A stretch of DNA of 64,000 nt from Pilibacter termitis (lineage in GTDB: Bacteria > Bacillota > Bacilli > Lactobacillales > Streptococcaceae), in contig NZ_FUXI01000002.1 of assembly GCF_900167335.1 (NCBI RefSeq), positions 86,087 through 150,086 of the forward strand. The letters run 5' to 3'. Numbering within the stretch: position 1 is the stretch's first letter; each line of letters starts with the position of its first letter. The notes beneath the pieces were generated by a model. It did no database searches and was not told the DNA's origin. It was given only the letters and a program-made list of their open reading frames with translations. A program made the position numbers and the translations under genes. This document shows positions 9,517 through 17,295 of the stretch, piece after piece.

Positions 9517-9548
9517 AAGGCAAGAACGGTGTTCTAAAAAATTACTCT

Positions 9549-9662
9549 CTATTTCCTAAACGGAGAAGAACCACTCATGAAGAATAAAAAAGGACAATTT
9601 AGGAGTGAAAGAGAACAATTTATGACTTAGCACTATTTTTCTTGAAAATCGCTTGATAGAAT
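9549..9662 (+). promoter_or_regulatory. LytTR operator/promoter unit P4 of the lanthipeptide operon
   Basis: Fourth copy: ACAATTTAG at 9594, ACAATTTAT at 9615, then TAGAAT at 9657, again 21 and 42 bp. The downstream part has diverged (CACTATTTTTC, CGCTTGATAGAAT). It is the promoter nearest to lanM, with transcription expected to start near 9669. Confidence 0.75.
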
Positions 9663-9695
9663 GTAGAAAAAAGTGAAATATAGAAGGAGGTAGCG

Positions 9696-12600
9696 ATGAA
9701 AACAAATTTTGCTTATGCAACAGCAATTCAAGAGAGAATCCCTGTTTTTGATAAGCTGTATGCAACAGAAGAAATGGAAGATAATTTGACGAAATGGCTT
9801 GCGAGGAAATCTCTTTGCACGGAAGAATTTTTCAATTTTTCACTAGAAGAAAAAGGAATCAACCGAGAAACGTTTAATCTTGGCATTAAATCGCTCACCG
9901 AAAAAGACGTAGAACATTTGGAGAGGGAAGTCAAAGAATATACATGGTATCAAAAAGGGCAAGAGATTTTACAAGAAAAAGAAATAGCCACTCAACATGA
10001 GAACATTGATTTTTCTTATGCCATTCGTCCGTTTCTCTATTATTTTAAAAGGGAAATAGAAAAAATTGAACCTCAGCAGTTTACAATCTCTACCATTGAG
10101 CCGTTTCTCTTGCATTTGGGAGAAGAATTGGTACAGATTTCAGCAAAAACACTCGTTTTCGACTTGCACGAGCAAAAGCGAGTTTCCTCTTTTGAAGGTG
10201 AAACACCCTCAGAGCGATTTGTCTATTATATGAAACAAAGATTTGAAAAACAAACGTCTATCGTGAAGTTTTATGAGGAATATCCCGTGTTGTTCCGCTT
10301 GTTAACGGAAAGAGTGCTGTTTCATATTGAAAACTATTGTCTTTTCGTTCAAGGTATTGAAGAGGTGTTGCCAGAGTTTGCTTATAAGTTTGACTGCACT
10401 CCTCCGTATCAATTGCATGAACTTTCACTTGGTGCAGGCGACAGCCACGGAAAAGGAAAAACGGTCATTCTCTTTCAACTCAACGACAAGAAGTTTGTGT
10501 TCAAGTATAAAAACTTAGAAATTGGTGAGCGATTTAATCAATTTCTCTCTTATTTGGAAAATCAGACAGGCAAGCAGTATTATCAAATTCAGCGAATATA
10601 CAAGAAAAACTTCTGTATTGAGGAATTTGTTGAGAAAAAAGAATGTCACAATGAAGAAGAAGTGAAAAATTTCTATCACCGTTTTGGGGAATATGTCGCA
10701 CTCGCTTATCTATTGTGTGGCAATGATTTTCACTATGAAAACTTGGTTGCACATGGCGAATTTCCTGTTTTGATTGATATTGAAACATTTATTCAAAATG
10801 ACACTCCTTTGGCACAACAAAACAATCCATTTGCTGAATTGAGTATTCGTAAATATACATCGGTACTAGCGAGTGGATTGTTGCCAATGAAATTCCAAGA
10901 AAATCGAATTGAACCGCTAGTAGAAGGGGAAAACAAAGGATTAAGATTGAGTGCGTTTGACGGTAAAAAACAAAAACTTCCTTACAAAGCTCTTTCTCTT
11001 GTAGAGGTCAATACAGATGAGGTTCGCTTTGATTATATTGAGCATGAAATGGAAGGGGCAAACAATATCCCTGTATTAAATGGCGAGGAAGTGGAGGCGA
11101 AAGAGTACAATTCGGAAGTTATCGCAGGTTTTTCTGAAATTTGCACGTATTTCTTGACACACACGTTAGAAGTGACTGTGGCAATGGAGAAGATTTTTGA
11201 AAATGTCATGGTGCGAAATGTGATTAAGACAACGCAAAAATATGCGGATATGCTAGGGTATGGTTATCACCCACAGTGTATGAAAAATTATATCGAACGT
11301 GAAAAACTTTTTGAAAATCTCTGGGCGTTTAATTACAAAAATAAAACCTCTATTTTGCCAGAAATCAAAGATTTATTGGTGAATGACATTCCGATTTTTT
11401 ACAATAACACGTCCTCACGAGATTTGATTACGAGTGACGGAGAAGTGTTGAAAAATTATTATGAGCGTACAGCGATTGAGCGTGTGAGAGAAGTGATTTT
11501 GAACTTTGACGAGCAGGAATATGAGTATCAAAAATTACGTTTGGAACTTTCATTGGGGATATTTGAACTAAAAGAAGAGACGATAGCACTAGGGAAAAAT
11601 ACAGAAGAAGTTCTTCACAAAGTTGCAGAAACGTTATTACTACGAGCGAAGTATGACGAGAAAAAAGAACTTGTCACGTTTGAAGATTTTTTCTATGAGC
11701 CAGACGAAACGCTGGATTACACGGCACTGAACGCAGAGTTTTATGACGGATTAAGCGGAATCTATCTATTTACTCTCTACTATGTGAAGTACTATCCAAA
11801 TGAAAAAATGGAAGAATTGAAAAATGCTCTGGAGAAAACGCTGTTTCAGTTGCCTAAGAAAACGAAAAAAACTCAGCAATTGAGCGTGTATCATGGGAAA
11901 TACTCTATTCTCTATCCATTGTTGCAAAAATACAAATTAGAAAACAAAACGGAAGATTTGAATTTCACTGAAAAGTTACTAGAAAACTTGGAGGAGGAAA
12001 TTGGCGAAAAACAGGAAGAAGATTGGTTGACGGGGGTGAGTGGTTTTATTCAGGTGTTGCTTGATTTTTACCACTTGACAAAGAAAGAGCTGTTTTTGCT
12101 CAAAGCTGAAAAATTAGCCGAGCAATTAAATCGAGGAAAAATCAGTTTATGCGGTTTTTCACATGGCTATGCGGGTGTCATCTATGCGAGTTATTCGCTC
12201 TATCTGGCAACAGGGAAAGCGGAATATCTCTCACGTGTCAAAAATTATCTTGCCAAGGAAAATCAACATTTCAATGGGGAAAATTGGGAAGATTTGCGAC
12301 CAGAAAAAAATGTCCGCTCACAATGGTGTCACGGAACGAACGGCATAGGTTTGAGCAGATTATGGCTTTTGCAAAATGGTTTTGCAGACAATCAAGTGAA
12401 AGAAGATTTTCTTCATTGCCTAAAAGATGTCCTTTCCTTCAGTAGAAAAGACTCAGGCATTTGCCATGGTAACATAGGAAATTATCTATTTCTAAAAGAA
12501 GTAAGCGAAAGTGATTTTCTACCTGATGAACTCAGCGAGAAAGTGAATGAAAAAATGTATTCATTGCTAGAGGAAATGTTCCAAAAAGGTGTGAATATAC

Positions 12601-12713
12601 CGTCACATAATTCTCAGCCAATGCTTGGCTTAATGACAGGCATTACAGGGATAGGAATGGGAATGTTAAAAGCAGAAAACAAAAATATTCCGTCTATTTT
12701 AACTCTTGCATAG
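9696..12713 (+). CDS. lanM: Class II lanthipeptide synthetase LanM
   Basis: A bifunctional 1005-residue enzyme that phosphorylates and dehydrates Ser/Thr of precursor peptides and then closes thioether rings. The N-terminal dehydratase (DUF4135) shows LGAGDSHGKGKTV, the Lys segment KFVFKYKN and the kinase-like NDFHYENLVAHG...LIDIETF. The C-terminal LanC-like cyclase shows GFSHGYAG and the zinc ligands Cys878-His879 (QWCHGTNG) and Cys923-His924 (GICHGN). All catalytic landmarks are intact. The ATG has AGAAGGAGG upstream. It is the only LanM here, so it presumably modifies all the precursors at 12856-17000. The relation to cytolysin CylM is inferred from the precursor type. Confidence 0.96.
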   Translation: MKTNFAYATAIQERIPVFDKLYATEEMEDNLTKWLARKSLCTEEFFNFSLEEKGINRETFNLGIKSLTEKDVEHLEREVKEYTWYQKGQEILQEKEIATQHENIDFSYAIRPFLYYFKREIEKIEPQQFTISTIEPFLLHLGEELVQISAKTLVFDLHEQKRVSSFEGETPSERFVYYMKQRFEKQTSIVKFYEEYPVLFRLLTERVLFHIENYCLFVQGIEEVLPEFAYKFDCTPPYQLHELSLGAGDSHGKGKTVILFQLNDKKFVFKYKNLEIGERFNQFLSYLENQTGKQYYQIQRIYKKNFCIEEFVEKKECHNEEEVKNFYHRFGEYVALAYLLCGNDFHYENLVAHGEFPVLIDIETFIQNDTPLAQQNNPFAELSIRKYTSVLASGLLPMKFQENRIEPLVEGENKGLRLSAFDGKKQKLPYKALSLVEVNTDEVRFDYIEHEMEGANNIPVLNGEEVEAKEYNSEVIAGFSEICTYFLTHTLEVTVAMEKIFENVMVRNVIKTTQKYADMLGYGYHPQCMKNYIEREKLFENLWAFNYKNKTSILPEIKDLLVNDIPIFYNNTSSRDLITSDGEVLKNYYERTAIERVREVILNFDEQEYEYQKLRLELSLGIFELKEETIALGKNTEEVLHKVAETLLLRAKYDEKKELVTFEDFFYEPDETLDYTALNAEFYDGLSGIYLFTLYYVKYYPNEKMEELKNALEKTLFQLPKKTKKTQQLSVYHGKYSILYPLLQKYKLENKTEDLNFTEKLLENLEEEIGEKQEEDWLTGVSGFIQVLLDFYHLTKKELFLLKAEKLAEQLNRGKISLCGFSHGYAGVIYASYSLYLATGKAEYLSRVKNYLAKENQHFNGENWEDLRPEKNVRSQWCHGTNGIGLSRLWLLQNGFADNQVKEDFLHCLKDVLSFSRKDSGICHGNIGNYLFLKEVSESDFLPDELSEKVNEKMYSLLEEMFQKGVNIPSHNSQPMLGLMTGITGIGMGMLKAENKNIPSILTLA

Positions 12714-12855
12714 AAGGCGGGGTGAAACGAGAAGAAAGGAAGTGCGAGTAATGAGTGAAATTTACTGCTTATCGAAACATTAGCTGCCTTTGGTAGCGAG
12801 TGAGGACATAAGAACATTAAAAAACAAATTAAATTAAAAAATGGAGGAAAAACTT

Positions 12856-13062
12856 ATGACTAACAAAAAAGAAGTAGAAAAAACAGAAGAACCAAAAGAA
12901 ACAAAAGTAGTAGGTGCAGCGTTTGAAGATATGTCACTTTCTGAAATGAACGAAGTGCAAGGTGCCGGAGATGTAAATACGGAAACTACAACTGTATGTG
13001 CTGTTTTTGCGACTGCATGTGGTGCTATTCAGGTTGTGAGAACAATTAAAAAGAAATGCTGA
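12856..13062 (+). CDS. Lanthipeptide precursor A1 (cytolysin large-subunit-like)
   Basis: A 68-residue precursor directly behind lanM, started at the ATG 12856 behind GGAGGA. The acidic leader contains FEDMSLSEMNEVQGA, a double-Gly-type site, followed by GDVNTE and the core TTTVCAVFATACGAIQVV... ending RTIKKKC. The hexapeptide GDVxxE and the core opening TTxVCAV resemble the large cytolysin subunit (GDVxAE, then TTPVCAV). In cytolysin the exporter cuts after the GS/GA site and the subtilisin CylA then removes the hexapeptide; both enzyme types are encoded here. The core has three Cys and Thr partners that could give up to three rings. It is shorter than the cytolysin subunit. Confidence 0.9.
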   Translation: MTNKKEVEKTEEPKETKVVGAAFEDMSLSEMNEVQGAGDVNTETTTVCAVFATACGAIQVVRTIKKKC

Positions 13063-13105
13063 TTTATCTAAGAAAAAATAATTAAAGAATAAGGAGAAAA
13101 AAATT

Positions 13106-13504
13106 ATGCAAAACGTTAATGCTGAAAAAATTATTGAATCACTAGATTTGGAAACAATCAAAAAGGAAAAAGAAAGTGGAAAGAGTTTAGAAGTTATTCT
13201 TCAAGGAATTGATTTAAAACCAATTTTGAGGGAAAGCACTCCTAACATTTCTGAAGAACAATTAGATGAAATGGTTAAGGAAATTGATTTAGCAAAAATT
13301 GTCAATAACCTTTCAAAAATTGATATAAACTCAGTTTCAGGACAATCATTTGAGGAGTTATCGATGGAAGATATGATGATACTTCAAGGTGCAGGAGACG
13401 TAGATGTAGAAATCACTCCAACAACGATTACAACTTCATCTGGAATATGTGCTGGAGGTATATCAGCAGTAGGTTCTGCGATTCTTTCATTCTTTAGATG
13501 TTAA
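13106..13504 (+). CDS. Lanthipeptide precursor A2 with long leader
   Basis: A 132-residue precursor with AAGGAG before the ATG. About 96 residues of acidic, helical leader end in SFEELSMEDMMILQGA, followed by GDVDVE and the core ITPTTITTSSGICAGG... ending LSFFRC. The 30-residue core is rich in Thr/Ser and has two Cys, so one ring near SSGIC and one near SAILSFFRC are likely. The leader is far longer than in A1; long leaders occur in some class II precursors. A strong hairpin terminator follows. Confidence 0.88.
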   Translation: MQNVNAEKIIESLDLETIKKEKESGKSLEVILQGIDLKPILRESTPNISEEQLDEMVKEIDLAKIVNNLSKIDINSVSGQSFEELSMEDMMILQGAGDVDVEITPTTITTSSGICAGGISAVGSAILSFFRC

Positions 13505-13508
13505 TTTG

Positions 13509-13552
13509 GCAAAAGGGGGAAATGCTTGGATTTCTCACTTTTCCCCCTTTGC
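13509..13552 (+). terminator. Terminator or attenuator after precursor A2
   Basis: GCAAAAGGGGGAAA pairs with TTTTCCCCCTTTGC around a 16-nt loop, followed only by a short T-rich stretch. It could limit read-through from lanM-A1-A2 into the downstream genes. Confidence 0.7.
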
Positions 13553-13579
13553 TTTAAGAAAGTTGTAAGGTATAAGTGT

Positions 13580-14314
13580 ATGAAAAAAGTAGTAGCATTA
13601 ATAGGGAGTAGGCAGAAAAAAGGCAATACAGCAACATTTGTCAAAACGATTTTAAATAAATTGCCTAAAGACGAGTTTGAAATAGAATATCTTTTTCCAC
13701 AGGAGTTTCAGCTTTCTCATTGCACAGGTTGTCATACTTGTTTTAAAAAAGCTAAGTGTGTAGTGAAAGATGATCTGGAAATACTCCAAGAGAAAATATT
13801 ATCTTCGGATATATTTGTTATTTCTTCGCCTGTCTATTTGCACTATATGACAGCAGACTTGAAATTAATCTTAGATAGATGTTCATGGTGGGCTCATACA
13901 CTTAGACTTCAAGGGAAACCCGTAGTCGTTCTAAGCACTTGCAATTCAAATGGACACAAAAGTGTGATTGAACCACTTAGTAAAATAATGAATTGGATGG
14001 GGGGGAATGTAATTGCCACTTGTAATGGCAGTCAATTCCCCAACCAATTAGAGAATGAACTGTGGTTAGAAGAAGTGAGTACGGAAATACAAAAAAGAAT
14101 GATTGCATTTAGCAAACTTGTTCCTCAATCAAATGAATTTTTAGAGGCAACGTTTTCTGCAATCAAACAATCAATGTTAGAGCAAAAAGAACTTATACAA
14201 GAATTTGGAATAAAAAGTGGAGAATTGGAATACTGGCAGGAAACAGGTATGCTAGAGTGCAATACATTTAAAGAATATCTATCAAGTAGAGTATTTTCTC
14301 AAGGAGGTGTGTAA
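13580..14314 (+). CDS. Iron-sulfur flavoprotein family oxidoreductase
   Basis: A 244-residue NADPH-dependent FMN reductase-like protein with a flavodoxin fold. It begins MKKVVALIGSRQKKGNT, a phosphate-binding loop for FMN. Residues about 49-61 hold C-x2-C-x2-C-x5-C (CTGCHTCFKKAKC), the compact cluster motif of iron-sulfur flavoproteins. SSPVYLHYMTADLKLILDR is the usual flavodoxin-like middle. The start at 13580 is preceded by GTAAGG. Its place among the precursor genes suggests a redox tailoring role. Reduction of dehydroamino acids to D-residues, as by the LanJ enzymes of carnolysin-type clusters, is one hypothesis. A redox role unrelated to the peptides cannot be excluded. Confidence 0.75.
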   Translation: MKKVVALIGSRQKKGNTATFVKTILNKLPKDEFEIEYLFPQEFQLSHCTGCHTCFKKAKCVVKDDLEILQEKILSSDIFVISSPVYLHYMTADLKLILDRCSWWAHTLRLQGKPVVVLSTCNSNGHKSVIEPLSKIMNWMGGNVIATCNGSQFPNQLENELWLEEVSTEIQKRMIAFSKLVPQSNEFLEATFSAIKQSMLEQKELIQEFGIKSGELEYWQETGMLECNTFKEYLSSRVFSQGGV

Positions 14315-14315
14315 G

Positions 14316-14579
14316 ATGAGTGTAACAACGCAAGATAAATTTTTTATGATTATCATGACCATTTTGTTTGATGTAGCCTTTGTAGGTGTGATGTGGTCGA
14401 CTCTTCAAAACAATGGAAGAGGAGTTGAGAATATGGATTTTTTATTACTCCTATCGTTTGTTTTGTTGAGTAATTACAAACAAAAAGAAATAGGGAAAGG
14501 TTTGAGAACTGTTATTAACATTAACTCTATTCTATTTTGTGTATGGGCGACTTTCACGATTGTACAGCTATTCTTATAA
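14316..14579 (+). CDS. Small membrane protein in lanthipeptide cluster
   Basis: An 87-residue protein with about three hydrophobic segments (FFMIIMTILFDVAFVGVMW, FLLLLSFVLL, and a C-terminal one ending TIVQLFL). The ATG at 14316 is placed 8 nt after AAGGAGG, and it starts one base after the stop of the flavoprotein gene. I do not recognise a family. Small membrane proteins in such clusters are often immunity proteins, which is the most likely role here by position only. Confidence 0.6.
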   Translation: MSVTTQDKFFMIIMTILFDVAFVGVMWSTLQNNGRGVENMDFLLLLSFVLLSNYKQKEIGKGLRTVININSILFCVWATFTIVQLFL

Positions 14580-14608
14580 TGAAGTGCAACAAGACGGGAG
14601 AGATTTCG

Positions 14609-15121
14609 ATGAAACGATCTAAAAATCCAATAATCATCCTTTTTCTTGTTTGGCTCATTGTCGCAATAGCGGTCGTAGGCTGGCGAGTGTTGATACAAAC
14701 ATGGGAATTTCTCTTAGCAGTTGCTACAACTTTCATTGGTAGTGTGGGATTAAGTTTTTCAAAAATTAAAGAGGTAGATAAAAAGAAAACGAAGGAAAAC
14801 AAGAGTATGAGTAGCAGATTTGACAGACAAAAATTTTTAAACTTGTCGGAGGCAATTAAACAAGAATTTAATTTAGAGTTTTCTACGTTAGAAGAATTGG
14901 AAGAATTTCGCAAGGAAAATCCAGCGAAGTATAACCGACTAACGAACAAAATAGAAAAAGCTCTACATGATTCAGTCGTTGGAGGGAATTTTGAATCTCT
15001 AAGCGAAGAAGAAATGATGTCTCTACAAGGAGCAGGTGATGTGAATGTTGAAACGACACCAATTTGTGTAACAGTTGGAATTTCGTTTGGAATAGTAATT
15101 AGTAAAGCGAAAAAATGTTAA
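14609..15121 (+). CDS. Lanthipeptide precursor A3 (cytolysin small-subunit-like) fused to a membrane domain
   Basis: A 170-residue frame. Residues about 6-52 form two hydrophobic segments (NPIIILFLVWLIVAIAVVGW and FLLAVATTFIGSVGLSF), followed by a Lys-rich linker and then a complete lanthipeptide precursor. The precursor leader ends FESLSEEEMMSLQGA, then GDVNVE and the core TTPICVTVGISFGIV plus ISKAKKC. The core closely parallels the small cytolysin subunit (TTPAC...SAKFC): same length class, one ring at each end. The ATG at 14609 has GGGAGAG. An internal ATG at 14807 with AAGGAAA would give a conventional 104-residue precursor. Either the membrane part is a separate function fused in frame, or two products are made from one gene. 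Confidence 0.85.
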   Translation: MKRSKNPIIILFLVWLIVAIAVVGWRVLIQTWEFLLAVATTFIGSVGLSFSKIKEVDKKKTKENKSMSSRFDRQKFLNLSEAIKQEFNLEFSTLEELEEFRKENPAKYNRLTNKIEKALHDSVVGGNFESLSEEEMMSLQGAGDVNVETTPICVTVGISFGIVISKAKKC

Positions 15122-15142
15122 GGATACTTCTAAAATCCTTAA
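15117..15142 (+). terminator. Hairpin after precursor A3
   Basis: TTAAGGAT pairs with ATCCTTAA; the stop codon of A3 lies in the left arm. No strong T run follows, so it may be an mRNA-stabilising or pausing hairpin rather than a terminator. Confidence 0.5.
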
Positions 15143-15161
15143 CAAATTTGAGAAAGAATAA

Positions 15162-15204
15162 TTTTTCTGTATGTGAGCGTATCTTGCGTTCACATACAGA
15201 AAAA
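15162..15204 (+). promoter_or_regulatory. Inverted repeat abutting the ABC transporter ribosome binding site
   Basis: A 15-bp perfect stem (TTTTTCTGTATGTGA with TCACATACAGAAAAA) ends exactly where the AGGAGG of the next gene begins. It could be an operator or an RNA hairpin tuning expression of the ABC genes. Confidence 0.6.
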
Positions 15205-15217
15205 GGAGGGGCAGAAA

Positions 15218-16066
15218 ATGGAAACAAGGCTAAAATTGACGAATATCTCAAAATCGTTTGGTGATTATAATGCGTTAGACGGCATTAACCTAGAGATAAA
15301 AAAAGGTGAAATCATCGGTTTTCTAGGTCCAAGTGGTGCAGGAAAAACGACAACGATTAAGATTATCACAGGTCAGCTCAAACAAACCAACGGTACAGCC
15401 GAATTGCTCGGAAGAGATACAAGTAAAATAACGCACGATATTTATCGTGAAGTAGGGATTGTCTCAGACAATTCAGGTGTTTACGAAAAAGTGACTGTTT
15501 GGGGAAATATGAAACTCTATGCCGATTTATTAGGTGTGGATAAACGTGTCATAACGGAATTATTAGAGAGAGTTGGCTTGTCTGCACATAAAGATAAAAA
15601 AGCGGAAAAACTCTCACGTGGGCAAAAACAACGCTTGGTTTTAGTTCGTGCTTTAATGCACAAACCGAAAATTCTCTTTTTAGATGAGCCGACAAGCGGT
15701 CTTGACCCCGGTACGACACTTGAAATTCACAAGCTATTATTAGAATTACAAGAAGAAGGAATGGCGATTTTCCTAACAACACACGATATGGAAGAGGCTA
15801 CACGATTGTGTAACAAAGTTGCTCTTTTAAACAGAGGAAAAATCGCAGAGTACGGGACACCAAAAGAGCTAAGTTTGAAATACCATGAAGACCGTGTTTT
15901 CAGAGTGATTAAGACAGACGGCTATGAAGAAAAACTCTATGATACGGATGAAGACAGGGAAACGCTCAGTGCATGGATTCGTGCCAATGAAGTCGAATCT
16001 TTGCATACGAGTGAGCCGAATCTCGAAAAAGTATTCTTGAGAGTGACAGGGAGGGAATTGGTATGA
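15218..16066 (+). CDS. ABC transporter ATP-binding protein (probable immunity)
   Basis: A 282-residue ATPase with Walker A GPSGAGKTT, signature LSRGQKQR, Walker B ILFLDEPTSGLD and the switch His in LTTHDMEEA. It is of the type paired with ABC-2 permeases. The start at 15218 is set by AAGGAGG; a longer frame would begin inside the inverted repeat. It overlaps the permease gene by 4 bp. In lanthipeptide clusters such LanF-like ATPases help expel the product and protect the producer; this role is inferred from position. Confidence 0.88.
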   Translation: METRLKLTNISKSFGDYNALDGINLEIKKGEIIGFLGPSGAGKTTTIKIITGQLKQTNGTAELLGRDTSKITHDIYREVGIVSDNSGVYEKVTVWGNMKLYADLLGVDKRVITELLERVGLSAHKDKKAEKLSRGQKQRLVLVRALMHKPKILFLDEPTSGLDPGTTLEIHKLLLELQEEGMAIFLTTHDMEEATRLCNKVALLNRGKIAEYGTPKELSLKYHEDRVFRVIKTDGYEEKLYDTDEDRETLSAWIRANEVESLHTSEPNLEKVFLRVTGRELV

Positions 16067-16815
16067 ATGAAGTAAGTTTAAGACAAATTCGTGCGTTAAG
16101 TGTGTTTAAATTTAAAGGAATACTTTATAATCTTTTTTCTCTTAGTATGCTGTTACTTCCGTTAATCATCGTTGGTTGTGGTTATATGTCAATTTTAACG
16201 ATGGTCAAAGGGAGTGTTCCAGAAGACCTTATGACAATAATAGCTGGATTAGGTGTAATACTCAATCTTGGTCTTGGAGCGATTAGTGTCCCCCTTTTTC
16301 TGATTGCAGAAGAAAAAGAGAAAAATACTTTGAGAAATTTGATGCTCTCAAGTATTCGACCAATAGACTATTTAATCGCCAATACAATTCCTATTCTCAT
16401 TGCAACACTTGCGGTTCAGCTTGCCTTTTTGCCAATTTTTGGCGTACCAAAGCAAGTAGGTGTTGGAGAAATAGTAGCATTTGCTGGAGTTTCAAGTCTT
16501 GCTTTACTTACGAGTATTTTTTTAGGTATGTCACTTGGGCTATTTGCAAAAGATCAAATAACAGGTTCATTTTTACCATTTCCTGTTTTCACTATATTTG
16601 GTGCGATTCCAATGCTTGCAGATAAATTTGAAATCATTAAAAAAGTGGACGATTTCTTCTTTTTGAGCATTGCCAATCGTGCGTTGGTTAATGTAGTGAC
16701 AGGAAAACCACTCCAAGTATCTGTAATGGAGGTTGTCGCACTGATTGTTACAGTTATACTAAGCGTTCTCTTATTCGTATTTCTATTTAAGAGAAATGGA
16801 TTTGAAAAAGATTAA
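16063..16815 (+). CDS. ABC-2 type permease (probable immunity)
   Basis: A 250-residue membrane protein with about six hydrophobic segments, the partner of the preceding ATPase with which it overlaps by 4 bp. The loop EEKEKNTLRNLMLSSIRP after the second segment is typical of ABC-2 permeases, which have a charged EEKE motif there. Substrate is unknown; the cluster context suggests lanthipeptide immunity. Confidence 0.83.
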   Translation: MNEVSLRQIRALSVFKFKGILYNLFSLSMLLLPLIIVGCGYMSILTMVKGSVPEDLMTIIAGLGVILNLGLGAISVPLFLIAEEKEKNTLRNLMLSSIRPIDYLIANTIPILIATLAVQLAFLPIFGVPKQVGVGEIVAFAGVSSLALLTSIFLGMSLGLFAKDQITGSFLPFPVFTIFGAIPMLADKFEIIKKVDDFFFLSIANRALVNVVTGKPLQVSVMEVVALIVTVILSVLLFVFLFKRNGFEKD

Positions 16816-16829
16816 TTTTGGAGGAAACT

Positions 16830-17000
16830 ATGGATAAAAAAGACGAAAAGAAAAAGACAGAAGAAATCGTTGGCAAGACATTTGATGATTTATCCGAAGA
16901 AGAACTAAAAGAAGTCCAAGGGCAAGGAGACGTTAACCCTCAAACAGTCGGCTCTCTATGGGAATTTTTAACTTCAAAAGGTGAATACAAATGTCGATAA
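16830..17000 (+). CDS. Lanthipeptide precursor A4 with GQ-GDVNPQ leader
   Basis: A 56-residue precursor; the ATG at 16830 is 5 nt behind GGAGGA. The acidic leader FDDLSEEELKEVQGQ is followed by GDVNPQ and the short core TVGSLWEFLTSKGEYKCR. It shares the leader logic of A1-A3 but has Gln in place of the Ala before the exporter cut and Gln in place of Glu at the second cut. The core has one Cys near its end and four Ser/Thr, so at most one ring. It could be a third bioactive peptide, a decoy or a signal. Confidence 0.8.
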   Translation: MDKKDEKKKTEEIVGKTFDDLSEEELKEVQGQGDVNPQTVGSLWEFLTSKGEYKCR

Positions 17001-17020
17001 TGTAAAAGGGACTTTAAAAA

Positions 17021-17062
17021 TTTCAAGCGGGTAAACCCCACAAATCGCCCGCTTGAGATTTT
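17021..17062 (+). terminator. Terminator after precursor A4
   Basis: TTTCAAGCGGG and CCCGCTTGAGA form a stem with a 16-nt loop, followed by TTTTG. Confidence 0.65.
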
Positions 17063-17090
17063 GAGTAAAAAGAAAGTGGAGGAAGTATCA

Positions 17091-17264
17091 ATGTTTAAAG
17101 TGAATAAGAAACAAAGGGAAATTCGCCCGATTAAATTAGGCAAGGCTGCTCTGCTCAATGACGAGGAGATGAAAAGTGCGTACGGTAGCGGAAATAGTCA
17201 AATTCGATATATTCCAAATGAATATGTTCAATCAAAATTGTTGCAAGACAAAGCAACGAAATAA
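17091..17264 (+). CDS. Cys-free peptide with GS-type export leader
   Basis: A 57-residue basic peptide; the ATG at 17091 is set by GTGGAGG, and the gene is 31 bp upstream of the C39 exporter. The stretch LLNDEEMKSAYGS fits a double-glycine-type leader (Leu at -12, Glu -8, Met -7, Gly -2, Ser -1). It would leave a 24-residue peptide beginning GNSQIRYIPNEY. There is no Cys, so it cannot be a lanthipeptide. It may be exported unmodified. No family was recognised. Confidence 0.6.
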   Translation: MFKVNKKQREIRPIKLGKAALLNDEEMKSAYGSGNSQIRYIPNEYVQSKLLQDKATK

Positions 17265-17295
17265 CAATATTATTTTACAAGGTAGGTGAAAAACA

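Noticed and set aside
12751..12783. Ten-residue frame (MSEIYCLSKH) between lanM and precursor A1
   Set aside because: A ribosome binding site (AAGGAAG) is near, but the peptide is too short and lacks any leader pattern.
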